Assembly (NCBI GenBank): GCA_030686115.1
Contig: CP131612.1
Location: 1,364,001-1,428,000 of the forward strand
DNA from: Psychrobacter cibarius
Lineage (GTDB): Bacteria > Pseudomonadota > Gammaproteobacteria > Pseudomonadales > Moraxellaceae
Reading direction: 5' to 3'
DNA: 64,000 nucleotides
In this document: positions 1 to 8,782 of the stretch, piece by piece
Position numbering within the stretch: position 1 is the stretch's first letter
Layout: the number at the start of each line of letters is the position of its first letter
Notes under the pieces: model-generated
The model's database searches: none
Told to the model about the DNA's origin: nothing
The model's input: the letters and a program-made list of their open reading frames with translations, nothing else
Made by a program: the position numbers and the translations under genes

Positions 1-1124
1 GCTTTATTATCAGCTAAGTACGCATAAACGTTCGCCCAGCTTTTATCATCAATACCTTGATCTCGCAGTTTACGCTGAATACTCTTTACTGCATTTGGTC
101 CCATGTTGTAGCCGGCAAGCGCAAACCAAATACGATCTGTCTTTGGCACATCAGCAAAGTCATCTTTCATTTGCTCTAAATAACGCGCGCCGCCGCCGAT
201 ACTTTGGTAGGGATCGACGCGATCTGAGACGCCCATTGCTTTGGCTGTATTATTGGTCAACATCATAAGCCCACGCACGCCCGTTGGCGATACGGCATTG
301 GCATCAAGGTGTGATTCTTGATAACCCATGGCCACCAATAATTCCCAATCATGATTATAATTGCGTGCTTGCTCTTCAAAAGACGATTGATAATCAGGCA
401 GTTTTTCGGTCAACGTTTTTTGGAAATGATCTTGGCTATAGGCATCTTTTAGCAAGTTTTGATTGTAAAAGGCAGCAAGTTTTTGTGTGTTTTTCAGCTT
501 AATACTGTCACATAAAAAGTAACTGGCTTTTTGTGATAATGGGTCATTGGATGAATTGAACGTCCAACTGACTTTTGGATGTAAACCATTCTTTGTTAAG
601 CTGGCGTCATAGCCGCAACTGATGTTGATAGACGATAAGTTAAACTTGCTCTTTAACTGCGTACTGGCCGTTGTTAATGCCATGTCTACCTCGCCCGATC
701 TCAGCGCCTTTAGGGCAGTTTCTTCATTGGCATACGCTTTTAGATCGATATCAACGCCAAGCTCGTCAGCATAAGTACGTACCAAATCAAAACCAAAGCC
801 ATGTTGAAAACCGTCAGTCGCAAAATAAGTGCTGTCACCGGGGACGGCAGCGATGGTTAACGTGCTTTCTAGCATGACGTTATCATAGGCTGGCACTGGC
901 GCACGCATCGTCGTCAGACTCTCAGCAGGTAAAGAGAGAAGGGCAATACTAGAAATTTGCGCAAGCTTTTTGGTTCTAGAAAAACGACTCGATGTCGTCG
1001 GGGTAACGGATGAAACGATGTTACTTTCAGTGTTCGGTAGGCGTTTAGATGGACGCAGTAAATAAGAAATACGGCGTCTAGCCCCTTGCGCAGATACTTT
1101 CACACGATAAGTAATACGCTGCAT
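1..1124 (-). CDS. MltF-like lytic transglycosylase with solute-binding domain (partial, C-terminus off the window)
   Basis: Translating the minus strand from the ATG at 1124 gives about 374 residues open to the window edge. After a basic start and a weak hydrophobic segment comes a periplasmic solute-binding domain (family 3 type, roughly residues 95-210). A lysozyme-like SLT domain follows, recognisable from GYQESHLDANAVSPTGVRGL, which contains the catalytic Glu, and from the later GYNMGPNAV motif. This order is that of MltF, which cleaves peptidoglycan glycan strands with release of 1,6-anhydro muropeptides at the outer membrane. The start sits just downstream of GGAGACATCC. The 3' end is missing only because the window ends. 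MltF-type architecture is clear; orthology to E. coli MltF is inferred. Confidence 0.85.
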   Translation of the reverse strand, partial: MQRITYRVKVSAQGARRRISYLLRPSKRLPNTESNIVSSVTPTTSSRFSRTKKLAQISSIALLSLPAESLTTMRAPVPAYDNVMLESTLTIAAVPGDSTYFATDGFQHGFGFDLVRTYADELGVDIDLKAYANEETALKALRSGEVDMALTTASTQLKSKFNLSSINISCGYDASLTKNGLHPKVSWTFNSSNDPLSQKASYFLCDSIKLKNTQKLAAFYNQNLLKDAYSQDHFQKTLTEKLPDYQSSFEEQARNYNHDWELLVAMGYQESHLDANAVSPTGVRGLMMLTNNTAKAMGVSDRVDPYQSIGGGARYLEQMKDDFADVPKTDRIWFALAGYNMGPNAVKSIQRKLRDQGIDDKSWANVYAYLADNK

Positions 1125-2199
1125 GGATGTCTCCTGATTTTAGCCATCCTGCTTACCGTAAAACGCTTATGAATGTATGCTTATAAAGTAGTCATACATC
1201 GATGTCGCATTTTAGACAACCACGCACTTCTTAATAGGATAAGTGCGTCGTCATCTTGCTTAATAATAGTGCCGCTAATGAATTTTTATCAGATGTAGCG
1301 GTGCAGTTTTTAATTAGCTGGTTATCTACTGGCGTATTCGGCGTATCAGGTAAGAGGGCTAAAAAATCTCTCAAAATATCAATATAAAACATCGATATAA
1401 AGTATCAATACAAAATGATGAACGCACAACACCGCGAAGGATATAAATCGGATGATTCCTTCATCGATGCATAGATAGGGCTAAGAATTAAACAACTATA
1501 TATTAAACATAGGTAAGGTCATGAACTAAGTTATTGAGACAAAACGTAGAATGAGCGGGGTGCTTATGCACTCAGCTTTTCTGTGCTGATATTAATGACC
1601 ATGTCCTCTTTAAATCATTTGTAATAGAGTCAACAGTGATTAATTTTTTGTCCAGCAATAAGGGTAAGCAAGTCGCTATTTTCATTATTAATAAAAAAAT
1701 GAGAGAAAATTTACTCAAACATTCTATCAATCAGCGGTTGCTAACCCAGTATCGCGACACTTAAATCAAGATAGACCATGCTGCTGAAAATATATCACGC
1801 ACAGTGTATCTATTAGTGAACCGTCCAAAACCTCGCTATCTACATGACGTCAATAGCTATACGACATAGTGAAATTTTAGGCGGTTATACTCATTTAAGT
1901 ACCATAACCGGAAGCTGTAATAAATGGGAAGCCTCATGACAAGACATTCTTTCTTCGGATATTAATATGCGGATATTCCTTGGATTATTCAAGTGTGGTT
2001 AAGAAATTAGCGATAAAACTTAACAATTGGGCTATAGACGGTTAAAAAGGCCATTATTATTGATACACTATTGAAAATTGAAGCCGCAAAAATTATGTAT
2101 ATTGGACAACCATACTGATTGTTATTAGCCTTGTTTTCTGAAAATTATTCTAAATTTAGATAGCTATTAGATAGCTATGAGTAGAGTTGAGGACACAGC
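1125..2199. other. Gene-poor AT-rich gap of about 1.07 kb
   Basis: No open frame here has a convincing start, ribosome-binding site or recognisable protein. The DNA is AT-rich with many stops in all frames. One hairpin is visible at 1222-1248 (8-bp arms ACGCACTT and AAGTGCGT) without a T-run. It lies upstream of the lytic transglycosylase gene and could belong to its leader. I see no transposase remnant and no tRNA. Confidence 0.5.
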
Positions 2200-3033
2200 T
2201 TAAGCAGGGTTATCAATATCTACAAAGGTCACGGGTATGCCAAATGCTTGAGAAACTATGTGACCGAGTGCTTGAATACCGCCGCGTTCTGTCGCGTGAT
2301 GTCCACAAGCGAAATAATCAATGCCCAGCTCACGGGCAATATGGGTGGTACGTTCTGATATTTCGCCAGAGATAAAGGCGTCACAGCCCATCAATGCAGC
2401 TTGTTCGATCATATCCTGTGCGCCGCCCGTACAAATGCCCACGTGTTCGATAATTCTGTTATTATCGATATGAGCGCTTGTACTATTCGGTGCGCTATAA
2501 TTGGCAGAGATATGCAATGGCAATCGTCCTAGCGTCTGAGTAATGTGAGTAATGAGGCTTTGAGCATTCTGCGGGGTACAAGTGGCGATATTACCCACTG
2601 GATGAGACTCACTAGGGTATAAAGCGCCGATAACGGTCATGTTTAATGCGTCAGCCAGCTTGGCATTATTACCAATGACGGGATGGGCATCGAGCGGCAG
2701 ATGATAACCAATCAAAGAGATACCATGCTGCATAAGTTTACGGATACGCTGACCTTTCATACCAGTGATGGGGGCAGGTTCGCCTTTCCAAAAATAACCA
2801 TGATGCACCATAATGGCGTCTGCATTGTCAGCAATAGCTGCATCAATCAACGCCTCACAAGCCGTTACACCAGTGATGATTCGTTTGATAGGTCGACCCC
2901 CATCTACTTGTAAACCATTAGGGGCATAATCTTTAAAAGCATCTGCTGATAAATAGTCATCACAGAATGTGGTCAGCGCTTGAACGGTAATGGCGGTGTT
3001 TGAGGGCTCGGTTGCGATATTGTGTGTGGTCAT
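2200..3033 (-). CDS. Nif3-like dinuclear metal-centre protein (YbgI family)
   Basis: 277 residues, the usual length for short bacterial NIF3/DUF34 proteins such as YbgI. Visible family motifs are MVHHGYFW (about residue 76, metal-binding histidines), GYHLPLDAHP, CTGGAQDMI, and the C-terminal GEISE and GHHATERGG, whose His and Glu complete the di-metal site. Family members form toroidal hexamers; their physiological reaction is not firmly established. YbgI has been linked to repair or metal-dependent hydrolase roles. The gene stands alone, divergent from the protease at 3351. Family assignment is firm and function is open. Confidence 0.9.
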   Translation of the reverse strand: MTTHNIATEPSNTAITVQALTTFCDDYLSADAFKDYAPNGLQVDGGRPIKRIITGVTACEALIDAAIADNADAIMVHHGYFWKGEPAPITGMKGQRIRKLMQHGISLIGYHLPLDAHPVIGNNAKLADALNMTVIGALYPSESHPVGNIATCTPQNAQSLITHITQTLGRLPLHISANYSAPNSTSAHIDNNRIIEHVGICTGGAQDMIEQAALMGCDAFISGEISERTTHIARELGIDYFACGHHATERGGIQALGHIVSQAFGIPVTFVDIDNPA

Positions 3034-3350
3034 GGTATTCCCTTATAATTGATTCAGTGGCGCAAGCATTTATGGCTAACATGTGGCTTTTGATAATGAG
3101 TATTTTAACATGTGGCTACACTAGGATAGATAATCCTACTCACTGAAATGGTACACGATACGTTACAACTGGGTAGTATTGGCGGTTATAATTTATACAT
3201 GTAAGCGTGCCGTACAGATAGTGCATAAAAAAGTAGCTATACAGTGGGCTGTAAATGTTTGGTAAATGCTGCTCAATGCGTCCTAATATCTACCATGCTT
3301 CTTACCTTATTTATCTTCGTCTGTTTGTATCAAATTTATAGAGGTTTTAT
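3034..3350. other. Divergent intergenic region between NIF3 and protease genes
   Basis: About 317 bp that must contain the divergent promoters of both neighbours. The only element I can support is the ribosome-binding site AGAGG at 3338-3342, 7 nt before the protease ATG. No reading frame or hairpin stands out. Confidence 0.45.
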
Positions 3351-4679
3351 ATGTCGTCATCTCGGAACACCAGCAGCAAGGCGTCTGTATTAAAATGGTT
3401 ACCTTGGGTTTTATTGCTAGTCGTGATTGCCGCATTTATTTGGTTGTTTGCGAGTATGAAGACGGCATCAGAGCAGGCATGGGAGCCGCCCAGAACCACA
3501 CCTGCTGAGCAGCAAGCGTCAGCACCGGTTTCTGATACACCTGCAGCGATTTCTTCTTATCATAATGCGGTTGCTCGCGCCTCACAATCAGTCGTGAATA
3601 TCTACACCACGCAAACGATGGCAGAGCATCCTTATATGAATGATCCTGTATTGCGCCGCTTTTTTGAGTTCCATGGTGCACCGTCAGAAGAGCAGGGCAA
3701 TACCAATTTAGGCTCTGGGGTGATTGTCTCAGAAGATGGCTATATCGTGACCAATGCCCATGTGATCGAAAAAGCCGATGAAATTACGGTCGCATTTAAT
3801 GATGGTCGTAAGAGCCGCGCTAGAATCGTTGGCACAGATCCAGACAGTGATTTGGCAGTGATTAAAGTAGATATGACTGGTTTGGCACCACTTGGTTTCC
3901 GTAAAGAACCTATCCGAGTTGGCGATGTTGCATTAGCGATTGGTAATCCGTTCGGTGTCGGTCAAACGGTAACGCAAGGAATTATCTCAGCAACAGGACG
4001 TACTGGGCTTGGGGTCAACAAGTTTGAAGACTTTATCCAGACCGATGCAGCGATTAACCCAGGTAATTCGGGCGGCGCACTCGTTGATGCTTTTGGTGAA
4101 TTAATTGGTATTAATACGGCTATTTACTCACGCTCTGGCGGCTCTATGGGTATCGGTTTTGCTATTCCTACCGCTATCGTTGAGCAAGTGATGAATGCCA
4201 TTATCAAAGATGGTAAGGTGAGCCGTGGTTGGTTGGGGATTGAGATACAGTCACAGTTACGTGACCCAACTCAGCTTGAAACCTCGACTGGGGTAGAAGT
4301 GCTTAATGTCGTTCCTAAGAGTCCTGCTGCGAAGAGTGGTCTTCGTATCGGCGATATTATTTTGACGATTGACGGCGTTGAGATGACGGATGCCAATACC
4401 TTGATTCAGTATGTCGCTCGTAAAGCACCGAATACCACGCTGAATGCGCAAATATTACGCCGTGGTAAAAATGCGCAAGTCAAAATACTGTTAGAAGAGC
4501 GTCCAGCGCAAGAGCCGATGGAACGTCCGGTTGTGATTCTTGATGAAAATGTTGGTGGTATAGAAGATCCAAATCTACAAGGTGAGAGACAAGACGTACC
4601 GATGATGTCAGAAGCCGAGCGTGACCGTATGCGTGAAGAGCTGTTGCAGTTATTTGAAAGAGATGGTGCGCCTTTATAA
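3351..4679 (+). CDS. DegS/DegQ-like periplasmic trypsin-like serine protease, single PDZ
   Basis: 442 residues. A cytoplasmic start is followed by one transmembrane segment (about residues 14-35) and a linker. The chymotrypsin-fold protease domain has a complete triad: His137 in TNAHV, Asp167 in DSDLAVIKV and Ser240 in NPGNSGGA. One PDZ domain follows (about residues 283-375), then an acidic, Arg/Glu-rich C-terminal extension of about 60 residues not found in E. coli DegS. An uncleaved anchor with one PDZ resembles DegS, the site-1 protease of the sigma-E envelope stress response. No RseA/RseB/RpoE genes are nearby to confirm that role, so a general HtrA role is possible. AGAGG lies 7 nt before the start, and a strong terminator follows. 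Confidence 0.9.
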   Translation: MSSSRNTSSKASVLKWLPWVLLLVVIAAFIWLFASMKTASEQAWEPPRTTPAEQQASAPVSDTPAAISSYHNAVARASQSVVNIYTTQTMAEHPYMNDPVLRRFFEFHGAPSEEQGNTNLGSGVIVSEDGYIVTNAHVIEKADEITVAFNDGRKSRARIVGTDPDSDLAVIKVDMTGLAPLGFRKEPIRVGDVALAIGNPFGVGQTVTQGIISATGRTGLGVNKFEDFIQTDAAINPGNSGGALVDAFGELIGINTAIYSRSGGSMGIGFAIPTAIVEQVMNAIIKDGKVSRGWLGIEIQSQLRDPTQLETSTGVEVLNVVPKSPAAKSGLRIGDIILTIDGVEMTDANTLIQYVARKAPNTTLNAQILRRGKNAQVKILLEERPAQEPMERPVVILDENVGGIEDPNLQGERQDVPMMSEAERDRMREELLQLFERDGAPL

Positions 4680-4735
4680 GGTCATTCTTCATCACATAAA
4701 GCTTAATCAAAATGGCTTGAAGGATTTATAGACAA

Positions 4736-4774
4736 TAAAAAAGCGCGTTATCTTGAAGATAACGCGCTTTTTGT
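4736..4774. terminator. Bidirectional Rho-independent terminator
   Basis: Near-perfect inverted repeat with arms AAGCGCGTTATCTT and AAGATAACGCGCTT around a tiny loop, flanked by an A-run on one side and a T-run on the other. It can therefore end both the protease transcript (+) and the nrdA-nrdB-yfaE transcripts (-). Confidence 0.93.
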
Positions 4775-4805
4775 TTCGACTTTTTTAGCACTATTTTTGT
4801 TAGTA

Positions 4806-5072
4806 CTACTCTATAGTAGGCTCGTGATTGATGTAAATCACACCCTGTACACGACAACAGCAGGGCAGTATCTCGTCTTCATCAATCATGGCAAGGGGCG
4901 CAAACGGATAGTCAATGACGTGTGAGCTGGCGATACGCTTGATGCGACAGCTGCCACAATAGCCTTCTTTACATTGATAATTGATATCATGTCCGGTGCG
5001 TAGCAATCCATCAAGCAAGCTTTCGTCATCATGCAAGTAAAATTGCTTCTTACTCGTCATTACCCAAGTCAT
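4806..5072 (-). CDS. yfaE: YfaE-like 2Fe-2S ferredoxin, class I RNR maintenance protein
   Basis: 88 residues, a plant-type ferredoxin fold reduced to its core. Cluster ligands are seen in CKEGYCGSC (about residues 34-42) and in the later CCCR near residue 71-74. In E. coli, YfaE sits after nrdB and supplies electrons that rebuild the diferric-tyrosyl radical cofactor of NrdB. The same order here (nrdB then this gene, 86 bp apart, same strand) supports that role. AGGA lies 8 nt upstream of the ATG. The gene ends right before the shared terminator, so it is probably the last gene of the operon. Confidence 0.92.
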   Translation of the reverse strand: MTWVMTSKKQFYLHDDESLLDGLLRTGHDINYQCKEGYCGSCRIKRIASSHVIDYPFAPLAMIDEDEILPCCCRVQGVIYINHEPTIE

Positions 5073-5158
5073 AGTCTTATCCTGTTTGTTTCCCTATCAT
5101 TCTGTACTTTCTAAACAATACTCTTTCAAAAACTATTTTTTAAATGAACACATAAGTT

Positions 5159-6292
5159 CTAAAGCTCAAAATCATCAAAATCGCTGTCTGATAAATCTGA
5201 GTCAATTTGACCCACCAAGTATGAGCTGATTTCCGTCTCTTGCGGTGCCACTTGTACGTTGTCAGATGACAACCATGTGTTAATCCACGGGATTGGGTTT
5301 GATTTAGAATTCGGGAATGCGACTGGTAAGCCAACCGCTTCCATACGTAAATTGGTGATATATTCGATATATTGGCACAGAATGTCTTTATTGAGACCAA
5401 TCATTGAGCCGTCTTTGAACAGATAGCCTGCCCATTCTTTTTCTTGCTCAGCCGCTTTACGAAATATCTCGATGCTTTCTTCATAGCACTCTTTGGCAAT
5501 GTCGACCATCTCAGGATCATCACGACCGATGCGCATGAGGTTAAGAATATGCTGCGTGCCCGTTAAATGTAGCGCCTCATCACGAGCAATCAATTTAATA
5601 ATCTTGGCATTACCTTCCATTAACTTACGCTCGGCAAAGGCAAACGAGCAAGCGAATGACACATAAAAGCGAATGGCTTCTAAGACGTTGACTGCCATCA
5701 AGCACAAGTAAAGCTGCTTTTTCAGCGATTTTAAATCGACGGTAATTTGCTTACCATTGATCGTGTGCGTGCCTGCACCGTATAGGTTGTATAGCGATGA
5801 GTTATAATACAAGTCATCGTAGTACTTGGCGATGTCTGCGGCGCGCTCTAGGATATGATCGTTTTGCATAATGTCATCAAAGACGATAGCAGGGTCATTG
5901 ATAATATTACGAATGATATGGGTATAGCTGCGCGAGTGAATGGTCTCAGAAAACGTCCACGTCTCAATCCATGTCTCAAGCTCAGGAATCGATACCAGTG
6001 GCAATAGCACGACGTTTGGGCTACGACCTTGGATAGAGTCGAGTAGCGTTTGATACTTCAGATTACTGATAAAGATATGCTGCTCATGTGACGACAGATT
6101 GCCGTAGTCCATACGATCACGTGACACATCGACTTCTTCTGGACGCCAAAAGAACGACAGTTGCTTTTCAATCAATTGCTCAAAGATAGGGTGCTTTTGT
6201 TGGTCGTAACGCGCCACGTTGACCGGATTACCAAAAAACATCGGCTCTGTTAGCGCATTGTTTGGCGTTTGGGAAAAAATCGAATAAGTCAT
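5159..6292 (-). CDS. nrdB: Ribonucleoside-diphosphate reductase class Ia, beta subunit
   Basis: 377 residues, essentially collinear with E. coli NrdB. All iron ligands and the radical tyrosine are present: Asp85 (LLDSI), Glu116 and His119 (FSETIHS), Tyr123 (SRSYTHI, the stable radical Tyr122 of E. coli numbering), and Glu205, Glu239 and His242 in the FAFAER and RDEALHL segments. The C-terminal acidic tail ending FDDFEL is the docking peptide for NrdA. The protein makes the tyrosyl radical used for dNTP synthesis. An AAGGCAG element precedes the ATG. nrdB is usually next to nrdA, but here about 2.5 kb of accessory genes separate them, so it may need its own promoter. Confidence 0.98.
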   Translation of the reverse strand: MTYSIFSQTPNNALTEPMFFGNPVNVARYDQQKHPIFEQLIEKQLSFFWRPEEVDVSRDRMDYGNLSSHEQHIFISNLKYQTLLDSIQGRSPNVVLLPLVSIPELETWIETWTFSETIHSRSYTHIIRNIINDPAIVFDDIMQNDHILERAADIAKYYDDLYYNSSLYNLYGAGTHTINGKQITVDLKSLKKQLYLCLMAVNVLEAIRFYVSFACSFAFAERKLMEGNAKIIKLIARDEALHLTGTQHILNLMRIGRDDPEMVDIAKECYEESIEIFRKAAEQEKEWAGYLFKDGSMIGLNKDILCQYIEYITNLRMEAVGLPVAFPNSKSNPIPWINTWLSSDNVQVAPQETEISSYLVGQIDSDLSDSDFDDFEL

Positions 6293-6369
6293 GAGACTGC
6301 CTTTATCATTGATATGGTTATTAAGTTATAGGGTTTTGACTAGATTTGGTTTTATTGGATAGGATTATA

Positions 6370-6771
6370 TTACAAGTTCTCTAAAGATATCTGTTCTGAC
6401 GTCTGTCCATCATTCATATACGCTTTAAATATCTCACTCAGCTCGCTATCGTCCAAACCTTCCAATTCATCGATCGCACTCTTACGCAGCGCACTCAAGC
6501 CATCATCATCTGATAGTTGCTGCATTTCTTTCTGTACGTCTTTTTTAGTCGCTCTCTTTACTGGTTTTTTCAATACTTTTGTGGCGACTTTCTTTAATGC
6601 TTCTGGTTTTTCTGCTATGCCTTCGCCTAATTGCTCACGGACGTCTGCGATGTCGACTTCCACTTGTACGATATGCGAGCCACCATCGTTTAGGTCGGAA
6701 AACACGTTTGGGATAAACAAACCACCGTCTTTGATGATTGCGGTATATTGCACGTCTATGACCTCCGTCAT
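6370..6771 (-). CDS. Unrecognised protein with antitoxin-like C-terminal tail, third gene of a TA locus
   Basis: 133 residues of no family I can name with certainty. The first 45 residues (MTEVIDVQYTAIIKDGGLFI...) look like a small beta-rich domain of the kind seen at the N-terminus of AbrB/DUF104-type antitoxins. This resemblance is weak. A Lys-rich linker follows (about 55-80), then an acidic helical part. The last 30 residues (104-133) align without gaps to the last 30 residues of the antitoxin at 7071-7322, sharing LS, MNDGQT and the final L-x-x-L; I count 14 identities. In Phd/YefM antitoxins the C-terminus binds the toxin. The gene starts 22 bp after the toxin stop on the same strand, so it is probably part of the same operon. 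It may be a second antitoxin or regulator. Confidence 0.75.
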   Translation of the reverse strand: MTEVIDVQYTAIIKDGGLFIPNVFSDLNDGGSHIVQVEVDIADVREQLGEGIAEKPEALKKVATKVLKKPVKRATKKDVQKEMQQLSDDDGLSALRKSAIDELEGLDDSELSEIFKAYMNDGQTSEQISLENL

Positions 6772-6793
6772 TTTTATTCTGTCTGTGTTTTAA

Positions 6794-7081
6794 TTATGGT
6801 TGGCGTGTCGCAAGCGCATCATATACTTTGTTATTCTCTCTTTTACCTACTGCTAATACATAAACCACGACTACATCATCTTTGACGGTATATACTAGAC
6901 GATAGCCTATGGTGCGTAGTTTGATTTTATAGGCATCGGTATGTACTGAGAGTTTTGACGCAGGAACACGCGGATTTGCTAGCCGCTGCTGTAATTTTTT
7001 CTTGAACTGCTGCTGAATACTGGGCGCTAACTTTTTCCATTCTTTTAACGCGAGAGGATGAAACTCAAGATTATAAGTCAT
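6794..7081 (-). CDS. RelE/ParE-family toxin (StbE-like mRNA interferase)
   Basis: 95 residues, typical RelE size. The pattern YNLEFHPLALKEWKKLAP, then the segment KIKLRTIGYRLVYTV and VLAVGKRENNKVYD, is that of RelE/StbE toxins, which cut mRNA in the ribosomal A site. Basic residues of the active surface (Lys and Arg in KLRTIGYR and GKRE) are retained. The ATG overlaps the end of the upstream antitoxin by 11 bp, the usual translational coupling of an antitoxin-first type II module. No inactivating mutation is visible. Confidence 0.9.
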   Translation of the reverse strand: MTYNLEFHPLALKEWKKLAPSIQQQFKKKLQQRLANPRVPASKLSVHTDAYKIKLRTIGYRLVYTVKDDVVVVYVLAVGKRENNKVYDALATRQP

Positions 7082-7322
7082 CCAACGTTACCTTTATAGG
7101 TGTTTGACCGTCATTCATCCGTGCGCTAACGGTTTGACTTAATGCCATATCGTCCATTGCTTCCATCATGCGCTCAAACATATCTGTGGAAACCAAGTAA
7201 GCCACAGGTTTATTGTGGTTTAAAATAGCAATAGACTCACCGTCTGACTGTTTAATCAGTGCCGAAGGGTTGGTCTTTAGTTCTGAGATACTGGCTGTCT
7301 GTGTCGCAAATATCGGTTGCAT
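7071..7322 (-). CDS. Phd/YefM (RelB/StbD)-family antitoxin
   Basis: 83 residues. The N-terminal part (ASISELKTNPSALIKQS, then SIAILNHNKPVAYLVS) is the Phd/YefM DNA-binding and dimerisation fold. The rest, from about residue 48, is the toxin-neutralising tail ending MNDGQTPIKVTLDDL. It is the first gene of the module and overlaps the RelE toxin by 11 bp. By family precedent the complex represses its own promoter, which should lie in 7323-7400. Its tail is duplicated at the end of the third gene at 6370-6771. Confidence 0.9.
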   Translation of the reverse strand: MQPIFATQTASISELKTNPSALIKQSDGESIAILNHNKPVAYLVSTDMFERMMEAMDDMALSQTVSARMNDGQTPIKVTLDDL

Positions 7323-7532
7323 GATTCATTCTCCGCTAATATTACGCTCTAAATATAGGGACAATATTAGCACGAAAATTAGGTCATATTTGTTACTGTA
7401 TTAATTTTAAATGTTTTAAGTAGCCAATCCCGCCTATAGCTATAGTTGGGGCTAAAAAGCCTTGTTAGGGTATAGTTAGATTTTCTTATCAAATATTTGT
7501 ATAAGCTATACTAAGTTTGTATATTTATATGC

Positions 7533-8114
7533 TCAAGGTAAACAACATTTCTTAAATTTTTTCCCACTACCACATGTACATAGCTCATTTCTACCGATCT
7601 TTTTTTCCGCCTTAACTTTAGGAGTAGAGCTATTAGAGCTTTGAGCTTCTGATGTTGGATAATAAACATTGTTGATAACAGTATTAATTTCAATCTTCGA
7701 AGAACTACTAGATTGAGTTTGGCTCATTATCAAAGATATAATTGTGAGTAATATGGTTATAAATCCATATAATTCGGAACGGTTTGTTGGAAGTAAATCT
7801 TTTATTGATGAAAGTTCAGGAATTTCCTCATCTACTTCTCTACCTATAGACTTTGAATCGAAATTGTTATTCTTTGCACGTTCCAGTATAGAAGCCAACT
7901 TTTTTAATTCGATTAGACTCCTTTCGGGTCCGCTAAGAAATTCGATTGTATTTCCAATAGAGTTGTACACACCATCAGGTATATGTCCCTTACCGCCACA
8001 TACAGGACATGGTCCTGCGCGACAATTACTAAAAGAGATATTAGTAGAATTAATTGCGCTAAAACCTGAAGGAAAAATATTGCCACAGTTATCGCAAACA
8101 GCTGGAACATTCAT
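7533..8114 (-). CDS. Membrane-anchored SEC-C motif protein, function unknown
   Basis: 193 residues from the ATG at 8114 (an upstream GTG at 8123 is also in frame). The N-terminus has paired cysteines (CDNCG, then CPVCGGKGH), a likely zinc ribbon. A charged helical middle follows, then one hydrophobic segment LYGFITILLTIISLIM (about residues 116-131) and a low-complexity Ser-rich stretch. The last 20 residues form a SEC-C motif (CTCGSG...KKCC), the zinc-binding tail also found at the end of SecA and in many accessory or toxin-associated proteins. Codon use is AT-rich compared with nrdA and nrdB, suggesting acquisition. I do not recognise an orthologue; no enzymatic domain is visible. Confidence 0.8.
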   Translation of the reverse strand: MNVPAVCDNCGNIFPSGFSAINSTNISFSNCRAGPCPVCGGKGHIPDGVYNSIGNTIEFLSGPERSLIELKKLASILERAKNNNFDSKSIGREVDEEIPELSSIKDLLPTNRSELYGFITILLTIISLIMSQTQSSSSSKIEINTVINNVYYPTSEAQSSNSSTPKVKAEKKIGRNELCTCGSGKKFKKCCLP

Positions 8115-8223
8115 ATAAAACACCCAATTATAATATTGCCTTTATAAATGCATAATTATTTAAAGCAAACTTTACTAAACAGCGGGCTTAACTCAAAAGC
8201 CAAACCCGCCATTCATCACTTGC

Positions 8224-8364
8224 TTAAATCTTACACGCACCACCAGCACAATCATCTTCCATATCCGCTTGCGCATCGTTCGCACCATCACGAGTGTTAT
8301 GGTAATACAAAGTTTTCACGCTCATTCTATAAGCCGTCGACAAATCTTTGAGTAGCGTTTTCAT
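8224..8364 (-). pseudogene. Displaced second copy of the nrdA 3' end
   Basis: Read on the minus strand, these 141 bp encode 46 in-frame residues ending in TLYYHNTRDGANDAQADM and the redox tail CAGGACKI, plus a stop. About 40 of 46 residues match the C-terminus of the intact NrdA encoded at 8822-8962, and I count about 116 of 141 bases identical. The last 90 bases are nearly identical and the upstream part is more diverged. Upstream of 8364 the similarity stops abruptly. It has no start codon context of its own, so it is a gene fragment rather than a gene. It marks a past duplication, integration or recombination at the end of nrdA. Confidence 0.92.
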
Positions 8365-8407
8365 CCGTAAAAGCTGACTTTTAGAAGCAGCAACAGTGGT
8401 TATAACT

Positions 8408-8782
8408 CTATTTATGTTTGACTTTTATTCCCTTTAAAGTTTTTTCTGATAGAGTCAAAGCAGTGTCATATGAACTGTTATCATAACTACTATCAGGATC
8501 TTCTTTGTAATAGCCAACATTAGCCAGTGCTGTAGATACTATTTTTTTCTTATTATGATCTATTTCATCATGAAGTATAATGTTGTTAGTAACTGTACCT
8601 TCATCTGTCTCAGCGGTTATATTAATAGCAAGAATTTTATCTTCAAATGGGTAGTCGTGCATAACTGCCTCACAGTTGAAGTTTTCTTTAGTAACTACAT
8701 ACTCAGCATCTGAATCATCTTTAAAGGTTAAAGTTGAAGGAATAGTAATCTTTTTTTCTGCATCATTGAATATATTATTCAT
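8408..8782 (-). CDS. Hypothetical acidic protein between nrdA and the nrdA-tail copy
   Basis: 124 residues with no family I recognise. It is acidic with beta-rich alternation (ITIPSTLTFKDDSDAEYVV; KILAINITAETDEGTVTN), no signal peptide, no membrane segment and no cysteine cluster (one Cys). The gene is AT-rich and lies exactly between the intact nrdA 3' end (8822) and the duplicated nrdA tail (8364), on the same strand as nrdA, 39 bp downstream of its stop. It is therefore likely cotranscribed with nrdA. The position suggests it arrived with the event that duplicated the nrdA end. It could be a cytosolic beta-sandwich protein of an accessory system; I cannot assign a role. Confidence 0.65.
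   Translation of the reverse strand: MNNIFNDAEKKITIPSTLTFKDDSDAEYVVTKENFNCEAVMHDYPFEDKILAINITAETDEGTVTNNIILHDEIDHNKKKIVSTALANVGYYKEDPDSSYDNSSYDTALTLSEKTLKGIKVKHK

Noticed and set aside
7744..8118. 124-codon plus-strand frame
   Set aside because: Lies antisense inside the SEC-C gene, whose reading has clear zinc motifs.
8148..8351. 67-codon plus-strand frame
   Set aside because: It is the reverse strand of the duplicated nrdA tail; the minus-strand reading matches NrdA.
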